A stretch of DNA of 64,000 nt from an uncultured bacterium (GTDB lineage: Bacteria; Bacillota; Clostridia; Oscillospirales; Oscillospiraceae), in assembly GCA_947383145.1 (NCBI GenBank), contig CANDCH010000001.1:1-64000 (forward strand), read 5' to 3'. The notes under the pieces were generated by a model. The model saw only the letters and a program-made list of their open reading frames with translations, had not been told where the DNA came from and searched no databases. Shown here one piece after another: positions 1 through 8,120 of the stretch; the stretch's first letter is position 1; each line of letters opens with the position of its first letter. The translations under genes and the position numbers were made by a program.

Positions 1-92
1 TTTTCCGTTCCATTCTGTTCTTGTTCCCTTATGTGCTTTTTTCAGCAAGCCCTAAATAAACGACCCAGAGTCCACGGCACACAGCTGGTTTT

Positions 93-181
93 AAAACGGC
101 AAAGCCGGCTTTGCCGTTTTCGCGCCGCCCAGGCGGCGCAGATTGGGGACGGCACACCGCAATCCTGCCGGCGACGCCGGC
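93..181. repeat. Stacked palindromes in the leader of the first gene
   Basis: Three hairpins lie in succession before the first gene. The first is a perfect 28-bp palindrome at 93-120 (A-rich outer ends, core GCC/GGC). The second, at 122-139, has 8-bp GC-only arms around CA. The third is GCCGGC-GAC-GCCGGC at 167-181. The Shine-Dalgarno GGGAGG follows directly. The A-arm/T-arm layout of the first hairpin resembles an intrinsic terminator or attenuator, but there is no long T-run. The rest of 1-196 shows no gene. Confidence 0.6.
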
Positions 182-196
182 CCGGGAGGCGACAGA

Positions 197-1450
197 ATGT
201 TGGAGAGCACCATCTATGTGAAGTTTTTTGGCCGGTTTACCATGTCCAGGTCCCGGTGGGGAACCCCCGGCGTGGCCGTGGCCCAGGGGAAATCCTCCCA
301 GCGGCTGTGGACCTTTTTGCAGTACCTGTGCGCCTTTCACCAGAAGGGGGCCAGCCAGGAGGATGTCATCGACGCCGTGTGGGAGGACGCGGAGATCGCC
401 GACCCGGCGGGGGCGCTGAAAACCATCCTCCACCGGGCGCGGCTGCTGCTGGAGGAGCTGGGCTTCCCCGACGGGAAAAAGGTCCTGCTGTACCGCCGGG
501 GGCACTACCACTGGTCCCCCGACGTGACCCTCTGCCTGGACACGGAGGAGCTGGACCGGCTGTACGCCAGCTACACCGCCGCGCCGGAGCAGATGCTTCC
601 GGCGGTGCTGGAGTTCCTGTCCGGCTATGACGGGGACTTCCTGCCCAACTCGGCGGGGAGCTTTTGGACGCTGTCCCTGCGCACCTTCTACCACACCCGG
701 TATCTCCTGCTGGCCCAGGACGCGGCCCGCCAGCTCCAGGCCCACGGCCGGTTTGACGAGGCCATCGACGTGTGCCGCCGGGCCACCACCCTGGACCCCT
801 ACGACGAGCACTGCCAGCTGCTGCTCATCCGCCTGCTGTATATCTCCGGGGCCCCCCAGGCCGCGCTGAAGCACTACAGCACCGTCACCGAGCTGTACAT
901 GGACCGGCTGGGCATGTCCCCGTCGGCGGAGATGTCCGCCCTCTATCAGGAGATCTCCCGCTCGGAGGGGGGCGCGGAACTGAACCTGGCCGCCGTCCGG
1001 GAGCAGCTGACGGAGCGGGGCGCCATAACCGGCCCGTTTTTCTGCGAATACGCCGTTTTTCAGGACATATGCCAGCTGACCGCCCGGACCATGGCCCGCT
1101 CCGGCGGGGAGGCCCAGCTGGCGCTGCTCACCATTATGGACAGCGCCAGCCTCCTGCCGGAGCACCGGCGGCGGGCGGAGGCCATGAACGCCCTGCGGGC
1201 CTCCGGCCTGTCCATCCTCCGCCCGGGGGACGTGGCGGCGCGGCTGGGCCCCAGCCAGGTCCTGCTCCTGCTGCCCTCCACCGACCGGGAGCACGCCCTG
1301 TCCGCCCTGAACCGCATCCTCACCGCCTTCGCCCGCACCCCCATCGGGCGAAGCACCCAGGTCCAGACCACGCTGCTGCCCGTCCGCCCCTCGGTGGACG
1401 GCCCCCAGGGGCGGAAAGGAGACGCTCAGCGTGATCAAACGGCTCTCTAA
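197..1450 (+). CDS. BTAD/SARP-type transcriptional regulator
   Basis: 417-residue putative DNA-binding regulator. The start ATG at 197 is chosen because GGGAGG sits a few bases upstream; an in-frame ATG at 143 has no such site. Residues 1-100 look like the OmpR-type winged helix that precedes BTAD domains (LESTIYVKFFGRF, then a helical segment with SQEDVIDAVW). Residues 105-250 are helical repeats typical of bacterial transcriptional activator domains (FDEAIDVCRRATTLDPYDE, then ALKHYSTVTELYMDRLGMSPS). The last 150 residues contain ILRPGDVAARLGPSQVLLLL, which resembles a degenerate GGDEF-like fold without the GGDEF signature. The stop overlaps the next gene by 20 bases, so they are probably cotranscribed. 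BTAD proteins often control surface or secretion loci in Clostridia; that role here is inferred. Confidence 0.75.
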   Translation: MLESTIYVKFFGRFTMSRSRWGTPGVAVAQGKSSQRLWTFLQYLCAFHQKGASQEDVIDAVWEDAEIADPAGALKTILHRARLLLEELGFPDGKKVLLYRRGHYHWSPDVTLCLDTEELDRLYASYTAAPEQMLPAVLEFLSGYDGDFLPNSAGSFWTLSLRTFYHTRYLLLAQDAARQLQAHGRFDEAIDVCRRATTLDPYDEHCQLLLIRLLYISGAPQAALKHYSTVTELYMDRLGMSPSAEMSALYQEISRSEGGAELNLAAVREQLTERGAITGPFFCEYAVFQDICQLTARTMARSGGEAQLALLTIMDSASLLPEHRRRAEAMNALRASGLSILRPGDVAARLGPSQVLLLLPSTDREHALSALNRILTAFARTPIGRSTQVQTTLLPVRPSVDGPQGRKGDAQRDQTAL

Positions 1451-2843
1451 CGGGGCGAACCAGCTGCTGGAGCACTACCTGCTCACCCTGATGCTGCTGG
1501 CCCTGGCGGCGCTGACCCTGGGGGGCGTGGGCAACGCCACCAACGTGGCGCTGATCGGCCTGGTGCTGTGCGCCGCCGGGCTGACCCAGCGGGAGGCCCA
1601 GGCCGACCTGTGGGTGGTCGGGGCGCTGGCGGCCTATACTGCGCTGGGCGCGCTGGCCTCCTGGCGGGTCCAGGGCCACTTCGCCTGGGGCTACGCCTCT
1701 CCCCAGTCCATCTTCCTGACCCTCTATCTCCTCATGGCCTGCCTGAGCGGGGACGAGCTGCGCCTGTTCCGGCGGCTGAGCGTCCTGTGGGCGGGGTGCG
1801 TGGCCGCCCACGGGCTGTTCCTCTTCCTGAGCAAGGCCCTGGCCGGACACGCCGGACGGCTGGGCGGGCTGCTGGGCAACCCCAACGCACTGGGCATCTT
1901 CCTGGCGGTGGCCTGGTTCGGCCTGAACGCCCAGGCCCCCGGGGAGGAGGAGAGCGGCCTCCTCCCGGCGGCGCTGCGCCGTATGGAGCCCCTGCTGCTC
2001 ACCGTGCTGGCCCTCACCCTGTCCATGGGCAGCTTCGTGTCGCTGGCGGCGGGAATGCTCTTTCTCGCCGCGGGCTGGCTGCGGCGGGACGGCTGGCGGG
2101 AGGCCTCCCGCCAAGCCTGCCGGATGGTGGCCAAGGCAGGTCTGGCGGTGGCCCTGGGGGTGCTGATGTACTTCACCGCCCGCATGACCGACATTCCCTG
2201 GTTCGTCCTGGCGCTGGCGGGCTATCTGGCCGCCCTCACCGCCCTGTGGCCCCGGCTGGACCGCTTCCTCCGGGATCTGCCCTGGGTGTCCTGCGCCATG
2301 ACCGCCGCCGGGGCCCTGGTGGCGGTGGGCACGGTGCTCATCCGGCCCAGCTCCATCGCCACCTTCGCCGAGCGGCTGGACATGATGCGCAACGGCCTGG
2401 GCTACATCGCCCAACACCCCATCGCCGGGGTGGGGGCCTACCAGTGGCGGCTGCTCAACCTCCAGGACGCCGATCCCTATTTCAACACCTGGCACATCCA
2501 CAACGTGCTCATTCACGTGGCGGTGGAGCTGGGCCTGCCCGCCGCCGCCGCGCTGGTGGCGGTGATCGTCCGCCACTACTGGAAAAAGGCCCCCAACCGG
2601 GCGGGCTTCACCGCGTTCCTGGTCCACAACCTGATGGACACCAGCTTCTTCTACCTGGGCATTACGGGGCTGATGGAGGCCACGGCGGCGGAACCGCGGC
2701 TGGGCGGCAGAGCGCTGGGCTCCGGGGCGGTCAGGCTCCTGTTCGCCGCGCTGGCGGCCCAGTTCGCCTATACCATTTATGTCTATATATCAGGCGGCTA
2801 TGTATTTACCACGATGGAGCACATAGCACAGCTGGCGCTGTGA
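1431..2843 (+). CDS. O-antigen ligase/polymerase-like (Wzy_C) membrane protein
   Basis: 470-residue polytopic membrane protein with about ten to twelve hydrophobic segments. GTG start at 1431, preceded by GGAAAGGAG; the gene begins inside the 3' end of the regulator gene. The motif GNPNALGIFLA near residue 145 and the later loop with IAGVGAYQWRLL and HIHNVLIHVAVELG match the Wzy_C (O-antigen ligase, PF04932) pattern, in which a periplasm/outside-facing loop with conserved Arg and His transfers or polymerises lipid-linked glycans. In a Gram-positive cell this would act on teichoic-acid-like or capsule glycans, or on glycosylation of a surface protein. Substrate is unknown. Neighbours (amidase, sortase substrate, sortase) support an envelope role. 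Confidence 0.7.
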   Translation: MIKRLSNGANQLLEHYLLTLMLLALAALTLGGVGNATNVALIGLVLCAAGLTQREAQADLWVVGALAAYTALGALASWRVQGHFAWGYASPQSIFLTLYLLMACLSGDELRLFRRLSVLWAGCVAAHGLFLFLSKALAGHAGRLGGLLGNPNALGIFLAVAWFGLNAQAPGEEESGLLPAALRRMEPLLLTVLALTLSMGSFVSLAAGMLFLAAGWLRRDGWREASRQACRMVAKAGLAVALGVLMYFTARMTDIPWFVLALAGYLAALTALWPRLDRFLRDLPWVSCAMTAAGALVAVGTVLIRPSSIATFAERLDMMRNGLGYIAQHPIAGVGAYQWRLLNLQDADPYFNTWHIHNVLIHVAVELGLPAAAALVAVIVRHYWKKAPNRAGFTAFLVHNLMDTSFFYLGITGLMEATAAEPRLGGRALGSGAVRLLFAALAAQFAYTIYVYISGGYVFTTMEHIAQLAL

Positions 2844-2853
2844 GGGGGATACC

Positions 2854-3537
2854 ATGAAAGAAAAGCTTCGCTTCCGGGAATACTGGCAGATCTGGCTGCT
2901 GCTGGCCTGCTTCTGCGTGATGGGGCTGGCGGTGCTCCTGCGGTGGCGCGCCGCCGTGAGGGACCTGCCCGACGGCGTGGGCCGTCCCCTCGCCGCCCAG
3001 GAGCAGGCGGAGGTCATCGCCCGCAACAGCCCCCTGGCCGCCTACGCCTACCTCAGCCCCAACGCCGACTTCCCCCGGGAGCAGCCCATCCGCAAAATCA
3101 CCATCCACCACATGGCGGGGGACATCGCCCTGGAGCGGCTGGGGGAGGTATTCGGCGAGCAGGACCGGCAGGCCTCCGCCAACTACGCCGTGGACGGCCA
3201 GGGCCGGGTGGCCCTCTATGTGGAGGAGGCCAACCGGGCCTGGACCTCCTCCAGCCCGGACAACGACCATCAGGCCGTCACCATCGAGGTGGCCAACGAC
3301 GAGACCGGCGGGGATTGGCACGTCAGCGACGCCGCCTATGAGGCTCTTATCGAGCTGTGCGTGGACATCTGCCGCCGCAACGGCATGGAGGAGCTGACCT
3401 GGACCGGGGATGAGACGGGCTCCCTCACCATCCACAAAATGTTTAACGAGAACACCCAGTGCCCCGGCCCCTATCTGGAGGGCAGGATGCCGGACATCGC
3501 GGCGGAGGTCACCCGCCGTCTGCTGGAAGATTTTTGA
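2854..3537 (+). CDS. N-acetylmuramoyl-L-alanine amidase (Amidase_2/PGRP fold), membrane-anchored
   Basis: 227 residues. An N-terminal hydrophobic segment (IWLLLACFCVMGLAVLL, about residues 11-27) should anchor or export the protein. The catalytic domain runs from about residue 70: KITIHHMAG carries the first zinc-binding His, LTIHKMFN the second, and TQCPGPYLEG the Cys ligand, as in Amidase_2 (PF01510) enzymes that cut the bond between MurNAc and L-Ala of peptidoglycan. Start ATG at 2854 has GAGGGGG upstream and lies 10 bases after the preceding gene, so it is likely in one operon with it. A role in wall remodelling is known for the family; why it sits with an O-antigen-ligase-like protein is inferred to be envelope assembly. 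Confidence 0.85.
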   Translation: MKEKLRFREYWQIWLLLACFCVMGLAVLLRWRAAVRDLPDGVGRPLAAQEQAEVIARNSPLAAYAYLSPNADFPREQPIRKITIHHMAGDIALERLGEVFGEQDRQASANYAVDGQGRVALYVEEANRAWTSSSPDNDHQAVTIEVANDETGGDWHVSDAAYEALIELCVDICRRNGMEELTWTGDETGSLTIHKMFNENTQCPGPYLEGRMPDIAAEVTRRLLEDF

Positions 3538-3658
3538 ATTTTTACAGGAAATTTTGCAGCTGTCACCATTTTGTCACCCCGGGGTGGTATGCTCGTATCG
3601 TAAAAATAGGAGAGGTCAAAGACCTGTGACTTGATCTTACATGATGAAGGAGTTGAAT

Positions 3659-5245
3659 ATGATGAAAAAAATGAAGCGCTCGGAGAAGGTGTTCCGCACG
3701 CTGCTGATCGCCGTCATGGGCGTGGTGCTGTCCGGCGTCACGCTGGCCACGGCGTTCGCAGTCTATGAGCCTACCATCCAAGTGGAGCATGTGTGGCAGG
3801 ATAAGACACAAGTGGATAAGGACGGCAACTGGAACTCCGGCGCGGAAGCCTATCCCTCCGCTGGTTTTGTGGAGAGCCTCGACCACGAGATCAAGGACGA
3901 GGCCCTGGCCACAGACGAAAATGGCAACAAGGCCAACGGCACCATCAACCTTGATTCCGAGGAGTCCAAGCAGGAGTTTATTGACAAGGTTAAACAGGAG
4001 CTTGTCACGGTGATCGTGAACAACGCCAAAGACGAGTATATTAATGTTGCGAATACGGGCAACAGTCTTACCGAGGAGCAGAAGCCCGCCGAAGATGAAA
4101 TAGTTACCAAGCCCACCCTCCCCAAGGAGCCGCAGAAGCCCGCCGAGGGCGCCAGTGAGGAAGAGCTTGCCCAGTACGAAAAAGATATGAGCGATTACAA
4201 GGGCGAGCTTGAGCAGTACGACATTGATAAAGCCAACTATGACGCCTATTATGAGAAATATAAGGACTATGAGGACTATCTCAAGCTTGCTGAAACGGTG
4301 AAGCAGCAGCTCACCAGCCAGATCAACGTGTTGGGCGGAAATAACGAAGAAAATGAGAAGGTTAAGGAGTTGTTGGCTAAGCTGGAAGCTGGTGATCCCG
4401 ACGACGAGTTCTGGACAGATTTTTCCGCGTTGGTCAACAGTTGGAAGGAAGCCGCCAAAGATGACAGCTCCGGGAGCGAAGAAAATCCTGGGAAACCGGC
4501 TGGTTTTGAGAATGTCAAGGAGCAGTTGAAGCAGGAGTTCGCCGACCTGAAACTTTCTGATGAGACGCTGAATGGCGTTTTGGATTCCATCACGCAGGTA
4601 ATTGGTGACCGCACAAACAGTGAAGGCAAGGGACTTGAAGTCGATGATTTGGAGATCATCAATGTGCAGACCACTGATGTAAAAGAAGGGCTGTTAGATA
4701 AGACTACAATTTTGAATCCCTTGGAACTTACCCAAGCATCTGAGAATAAACTGAAGGATTATGACAACTCTCTGAGAATCGAAATCATGGTCACTACGTC
4801 GGATCGTGTCGGCTGGATCGCCGGTACACATACCTGCTACATTTCTATGGACAACGGAAAAACTTGGCAGGTGAATGGCGCGGGTGATCCAATATCGGCA
4901 GAGGATCTTGTAGCGGCAATGGAAGCAAAGGATGAGGTGGTCGAGAGCTACCTCTACACCTACCTCCACGTGAAGGAGCCCAACCCCGTGCCTCCCGAGA
5001 CGCCTCCTGTCACCCCTCCCCCCAGCGAGAGCGTGCCCGTCAGCGATCCTCCCACCAGCGAACCCCCCGCCAGCGAGCCCCCCGAGGTTCCCCTGGACGA
5101 CCCCGAGACTCCGTTGGACGAGATTGAGCTGCCCCTGGAGGAAATCCCCCTCACCGCCGACATCTCCTACCTGTGGTATATGGCGGCGCTGATCTCCGCG
5201 GCCGGCCTGTTCTTCCTGGTCCGCCGCAATCAGAAGTCCGCGTAA
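3659..5245 (+). CDS. Secreted cell-wall-anchored protein with noncanonical IPLTA sorting signal
   Basis: About 528 residues, unknown function. Start at 3659 (or 3662) is chosen because AAGGAG lies 6-9 bases upstream; an earlier in-frame ATG at 3641 lacks a site. An N-terminal signal peptide (FRTLLIAVMGVVLSGVTLATAFA) is followed by a charged, Lys/Glu/Tyr-rich region with likely coiled coils (EEELAQYEKDMSDYKGELEQY and onward), then a Pro/Ser-rich wall-spanning stretch (PPETPPVTPPPSESVPVSDPP). The C terminus has a sorting-signal layout: IPLTAD at about residues 496-501, a hydrophobic helix, and RRNQKSA. Ala replaces the usual Gly after Thr. The central coding region is visibly less GC-rich than its neighbours. 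The sortase gene follows, so it is the probable partner. A terminator separates them. Confidence 0.75.
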   Translation: MMKKMKRSEKVFRTLLIAVMGVVLSGVTLATAFAVYEPTIQVEHVWQDKTQVDKDGNWNSGAEAYPSAGFVESLDHEIKDEALATDENGNKANGTINLDSEESKQEFIDKVKQELVTVIVNNAKDEYINVANTGNSLTEEQKPAEDEIVTKPTLPKEPQKPAEGASEEELAQYEKDMSDYKGELEQYDIDKANYDAYYEKYKDYEDYLKLAETVKQQLTSQINVLGGNNEENEKVKELLAKLEAGDPDDEFWTDFSALVNSWKEAAKDDSSGSEENPGKPAGFENVKEQLKQEFADLKLSDETLNGVLDSITQVIGDRTNSEGKGLEVDDLEIINVQTTDVKEGLLDKTTILNPLELTQASENKLKDYDNSLRIEIMVTTSDRVGWIAGTHTCYISMDNGKTWQVNGAGDPISAEDLVAAMEAKDEVVESYLYTYLHVKEPNPVPPETPPVTPPPSESVPVSDPPTSEPPASEPPEVPLDDPETPLDEIELPLEEIPLTADISYLWYMAALISAAGLFFLVRRNQKSA

Positions 5246-5258
5246 CAGACAACCAAAG

Positions 5259-5290
5259 ACCGGGGGCCGGTGATCCGGCCCCCGGTTTTT
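5259..5290 (+). terminator. Intrinsic terminator between surface protein and sortase
   Basis: ACCGGGGGCCGG / TGAT loop / CCGGCCCCCGGT followed by a run of five T. It lies 13 bases after the surface-protein stop and 24 bases before the sortase start, so sortase expression would depend on readthrough or on an unseen promoter. Confidence 0.9.
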
Positions 5291-5314
5291 CTTCCACCGC
5301 GAGGAGGCATTGCT

Positions 5315-6187
5315 ATGAAGAAAAAGCTGATACAGGCCCTCACCCTGGTGCTGGGCGTGACGCTGGCGGTGAGCGTGGGCTACATCGCCTGGAGAGACAT
5401 GGACCGGGCCGCGGGCAATGAGGCCTATGACGAGGCGCTGGAGCTGGCGGGCGTGCCCGACCTGGTGAACCCGGCCACCCCGGAGCCCACCCCCACCCCC
5501 GCCCCCACCCCGGAGCCCACGCCGGACCCCACTGCGGACCCAACCCCCACCCCAGAACCCACCCCAACCCCGGAGCCTACCCCGGAGCCCACCGTGGACC
5601 CGGAGGCCTTTTTCCGGGCCCTGCGGAACACCAACCTGGGGGCGCTCCAGGCCCACAACCCGGAGGTGATCGGCTGGATCGCCATTCCCAACACCCTGTC
5701 CTACCCGGTGCTCCAGGGCACGGACAACGACTACTACCTGAATCACACCTGGAAGGGCACCTCCAGCGCCGTGGGGGCCATCTTCATGGACTACCGCTGC
5801 GACAGCGGCATGGGGGACGCCAACACCCTGATCTACGGCCACCGCACCCAGGGCGGAGCCATGTTCGGCAACCTGCGCAAATATTCCTCCTACGCCTACT
5901 GGCGGGCCAACCCCGACATCTACCTGGTGACGGCGGAGGGTATCAGCCGCTACCACATCTACGCCGCCTATGAGGCGGAGGTCACCTCCTCCACCTATCA
6001 GAAGTCCTTCACCGACGAGGAGCAGTGGCAGGCCTTTGTGGACCACGGCGTGTCCCAGTCGTCCATCGCCACCGGGGTGCAGCCCGGGCAGGGGGACCGG
6101 GTCCTCACCCTGTCCACCTGTACCGCCCGGGGCGGCCAGGATACCCGCTGGGTGGTGCAGGCGGTCTATTCGGGAATGGAGTCGTGA
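5315..6187 (+). CDS. Class-B-like sortase with Pro-Thr stalk
   Basis: 290-residue membrane-anchored transpeptidase predicted to join surface proteins to the cell wall. ATG at 5315 has GAGGAGG 7 bases upstream. Residues 5-25 form a single membrane anchor. Residues 53-94 are a Pro-Thr-Glu repeat stalk (PEPTPTPAPTPEPTP and repeats) that probably spans the wall or holds the domain off the membrane. The catalytic triad of the family is visible: His176 in YGHRTQGGAMFGNL, Cys269 in LTLSTCT, Arg278 in DTRWVVQA. GAMFGNL and LSTC fit class B better than class A. The preceding gene encodes a protein with a variant sorting signal and is the likely substrate. The Pro-Thr stalk is unusual for sortases. Confidence 0.9.
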   Translation: MKKKLIQALTLVLGVTLAVSVGYIAWRDMDRAAGNEAYDEALELAGVPDLVNPATPEPTPTPAPTPEPTPDPTADPTPTPEPTPTPEPTPEPTVDPEAFFRALRNTNLGALQAHNPEVIGWIAIPNTLSYPVLQGTDNDYYLNHTWKGTSSAVGAIFMDYRCDSGMGDANTLIYGHRTQGGAMFGNLRKYSSYAYWRANPDIYLVTAEGISRYHIYAAYEAEVTSSTYQKSFTDEEQWQAFVDHGVSQSSIATGVQPGQGDRVLTLSTCTARGGQDTRWVVQAVYSGMES

Positions 6188-6217
6188 GGGTTCGGAAATT
6201 TTTGTGAAAAGCATGAC

Positions 6218-6246
6218 TTGACAGCCCGCCGGAAATCGGGTATATA
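6218..6246 (+). promoter_or_regulatory. Sigma-A promoter of the riboswitch-controlled transporter
   Basis: TTGACA at 6218-6223, 17-bp spacer, TATATA at 6241-6246. This is a near-consensus vegetative promoter. Transcription would start near 6253, just before the conserved riboswitch segment. Confidence 0.85.
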
Positions 6247-6251
6247 TGAGG

Positions 6252-6350
6252 TTGTAAGGGGAGTAGCCTGCACAGGCCCGTCCTGTGTTGACCGCGCCGT
6301 CAATACGATCTCACGATCCGGCCGGTGATGAAATGGCGAGACTTTGCCGC
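6252..6350 (+). ncRNA. Probable yybP-ykoY (manganese) riboswitch aptamer
   Basis: The leader begins GTTGTAAGGGGAGTAGCC; GGGGAGTAG is the conserved L1 segment of the yybP-ykoY family. A second conserved region CAATACGATCTCACGATC follows at 6301-6318, and the 3' strand GGCGAGACTTTGCC closes the aptamer at 6335-6348. That 3' strand is also the left arm of an intrinsic terminator, giving the standard ON-switch logic of the family: Mn2+ stabilises the aptamer and prevents termination. Assigned by eye; a covariance-model search would settle it. The downstream gene, a Na/Pi cotransporter homologue, is not the typical target (MntP, P-type ATPase, TerC). Confidence 0.7.
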
Positions 6351-6379
6351 TGATTTTTTGCGGCAAGGTCTCGCTTTTT
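6336..6379 (+). terminator. Riboswitch expression-platform terminator
   Basis: GCGAGACTTTGCCGC, 9-base loop, GCGGCAAGGTCTCGC with a single G-T pair, then TTTTT. The left arm overlaps the aptamer's closing strand, so the two structures exclude each other. Confidence 0.85.
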
Positions 6380-6439
6380 ATATAGATCGCGCCGTCTCCG
6401 ATCCCAAAAACCATTTAACCATTGAAAAGGAGAGATCGA

Positions 6440-8080
6440 ATGACCATCGCGCAAGCTTCGCTGTTTCTCGTCCGCCTGCTGGCCGGGACGGGGGTATTCC
6501 TGGTGGGGGTCCATTTGCTCACCGCCAACATCGAGCAGCTGGCCACCGGAAAGCTGAAGGAGCTGTTCGGCCGCACCGCCCAGCGGCGGCTGGTGAACGT
6601 GGGCGTCGGCGCGGCCGCCACCGCCCTGATTCAGAGCTCCGGCGTCACCACCGTGCTGATTGTGGGCTTCGTCAACGTGGGGGTGATGGACCTCTACCAG
6701 GCGGCGGCCATGATTATGGGGGCCAACATCGGAACCACCGTCACCGCCCAGATCGCCGCCCTCAGCGCCTTCCCCATCACCACCTATATCCAGATTCTCA
6801 CCTTCGGGGGCGTCATGATGTCCATGGCGTGCAAGCGGGACGGGCTGAAAAAAACCGGCCTCATCCTGGCGGGGCTGGGGCTGATCTTTGTGGGCCTGGG
6901 CCTCATGTCGGACGCCATGAAGGCCAACCGGGACGCCATCCAGAGCGTTTTCGAGGCGGTGTCCAACCCCCTCCTGCTGCTGCTCGCCGGCGTGCTCCTC
7001 ACCGCCCTGGTGCAGTCCAGCTCCGCCACCACCTCCGTCATCATCGCCATGTCGGTGGCGGGGCTCACCATCGGCTCCGGCGGCAACGAGATGCTGTTCA
7101 TCATCCTGGGCACCAACATCGGCTCCTGCGTCACCGCCCTCATGTCCTCCGCCTCCGCCGGGACCAACGCCCGGCGGGCCGGACTCATCCACCTGCTGTT
7201 CAACGCCCTGGGCTCCGCCCTCTTCCTCGCGCTGCTGCTGTGCTGGCCCGGCTTCATGGACGCCACCTTCCGCCGGTGGTTCCCCGCCCCCGCCACCCAG
7301 ATCGCCATGTTCCACACCTGCTTCAACACCGTCTGCACCGCTCTGTTCCTGCCCCTGTGCGGCTGGTTTGTGAAAACGTCGGAACGGCTTATCCCGGAGC
7401 GGCAGGCCCCGGCCCCGCTCCCGGCCACCTTCCTGGACGAGCGGATGCTGTCCTCCGCCTCCCTGGCCATCTCCCAGCTGGAAAAGGAGCTGGTCCGCCT
7501 GTCCGACACCGCCATGGACGCCTTCCGCACCGGCTACCGCGCCTTCGCGGACAAGGACCGGGAACTGATTCCGCCCACCCATCAGCTCATCGACCAGGCC
7601 AACGGCATCTGCCAGGGGATGGTGAACTACCTCATCCGGCTGTCCGCCCGGAGCAAGCTGGCGGACGAGCGGCCCATCTCCAACCTCCACAGCAACCTGG
7701 GAGACATCATGCGCATCGCGGAGATCGCCGACAACTTCACCAAATACGCCCAGCGGTCCATCGACGGAGGGCTGGACTTCTCCGGCGGGGTGATGAAGGA
7801 GCTGGACGGCATGGCGGACCGGGTGGAGGAGCTCCACGCCCTTACCAAGCGGGCGGTGCTGGAGCGGGACCCCGGCCTTCTGCCCCAGATCGACCGGGTG
7901 GAGGAGGAGGTGGACGGCCTGCGCAAGGCCCTCATCGACCGGCATATCCAGCGGCTGAACGAGGGCGCGTGCCGCCCGGAATCCAGCGGGGTGTTCATCA
8001 ACCTGGTGTCCAACCTGGAGCGCCTGGGCGACCATCTCACCTACATCGCCCACACCGTCCGGCAGGACCGCGCCGGATAA
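6440..8080 (+). CDS. Na/Pi cotransporter family protein with C-terminal PhoU-like domain
   Basis: 546 residues. Start ATG at 6440 has AAAAGGAGAG upstream; a TTG at 6422 is rejected. The first 310 residues hold two inverted membrane repeats, each with the family signature (ATALIQSSGVTTVLIVGFVN and VLLTALVQSSSATTSVIIAM); paired QSS motifs are diagnostic of the NptA/SLC34-like Na+/phosphate cotransporter family (PF02690). The C-terminal 200 residues are helical and PhoU-like (LGDIMRIAEIADNFTKYAQ, then NLERLGDHLTYIAHTVRQ), probably a regulatory or metal-binding module. It is the sole gene downstream of the probable Mn2+ riboswitch. Whether it moves phosphate, or Mn-phosphate balance is being controlled, cannot be read from sequence. 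Confidence 0.88.
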   Translation: MTIAQASLFLVRLLAGTGVFLVGVHLLTANIEQLATGKLKELFGRTAQRRLVNVGVGAAATALIQSSGVTTVLIVGFVNVGVMDLYQAAAMIMGANIGTTVTAQIAALSAFPITTYIQILTFGGVMMSMACKRDGLKKTGLILAGLGLIFVGLGLMSDAMKANRDAIQSVFEAVSNPLLLLLAGVLLTALVQSSSATTSVIIAMSVAGLTIGSGGNEMLFIILGTNIGSCVTALMSSASAGTNARRAGLIHLLFNALGSALFLALLLCWPGFMDATFRRWFPAPATQIAMFHTCFNTVCTALFLPLCGWFVKTSERLIPERQAPAPLPATFLDERMLSSASLAISQLEKELVRLSDTAMDAFRTGYRAFADKDRELIPPTHQLIDQANGICQGMVNYLIRLSARSKLADERPISNLHSNLGDIMRIAEIADNFTKYAQRSIDGGLDFSGGVMKELDGMADRVEELHALTKRAVLERDPGLLPQIDRVEEEVDGLRKALIDRHIQRLNEGACRPESSGVFINLVSNLERLGDHLTYIAHTVRQDRAG

Positions 8081-8087
8081 AAAACCG

Positions 8088-8111
8088 CTCCCCCCGCGCA
8101 AGCGGGGGGAG
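8088..8111. terminator. Bidirectional hairpin between convergent genes
   Basis: CTCCCCCCGC / GCAA loop / GCGGGGGGAG lies between the stop codons of the convergent transporter and Cys-rich genes. An A-run flanks the left side, so it would serve best as the minus-strand terminator. Confidence 0.7.
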
Positions 8112-8120
8112 TCTTGCAGC

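Noticed and set aside
29-2627. Long minus-strand frames opposite the first two genes
   Set aside because: Low-complexity Gly/Arg/Gln/His composition typical of antisense frames in GC-rich DNA; the plus-strand genes have clear domains and ribosome-binding sites.
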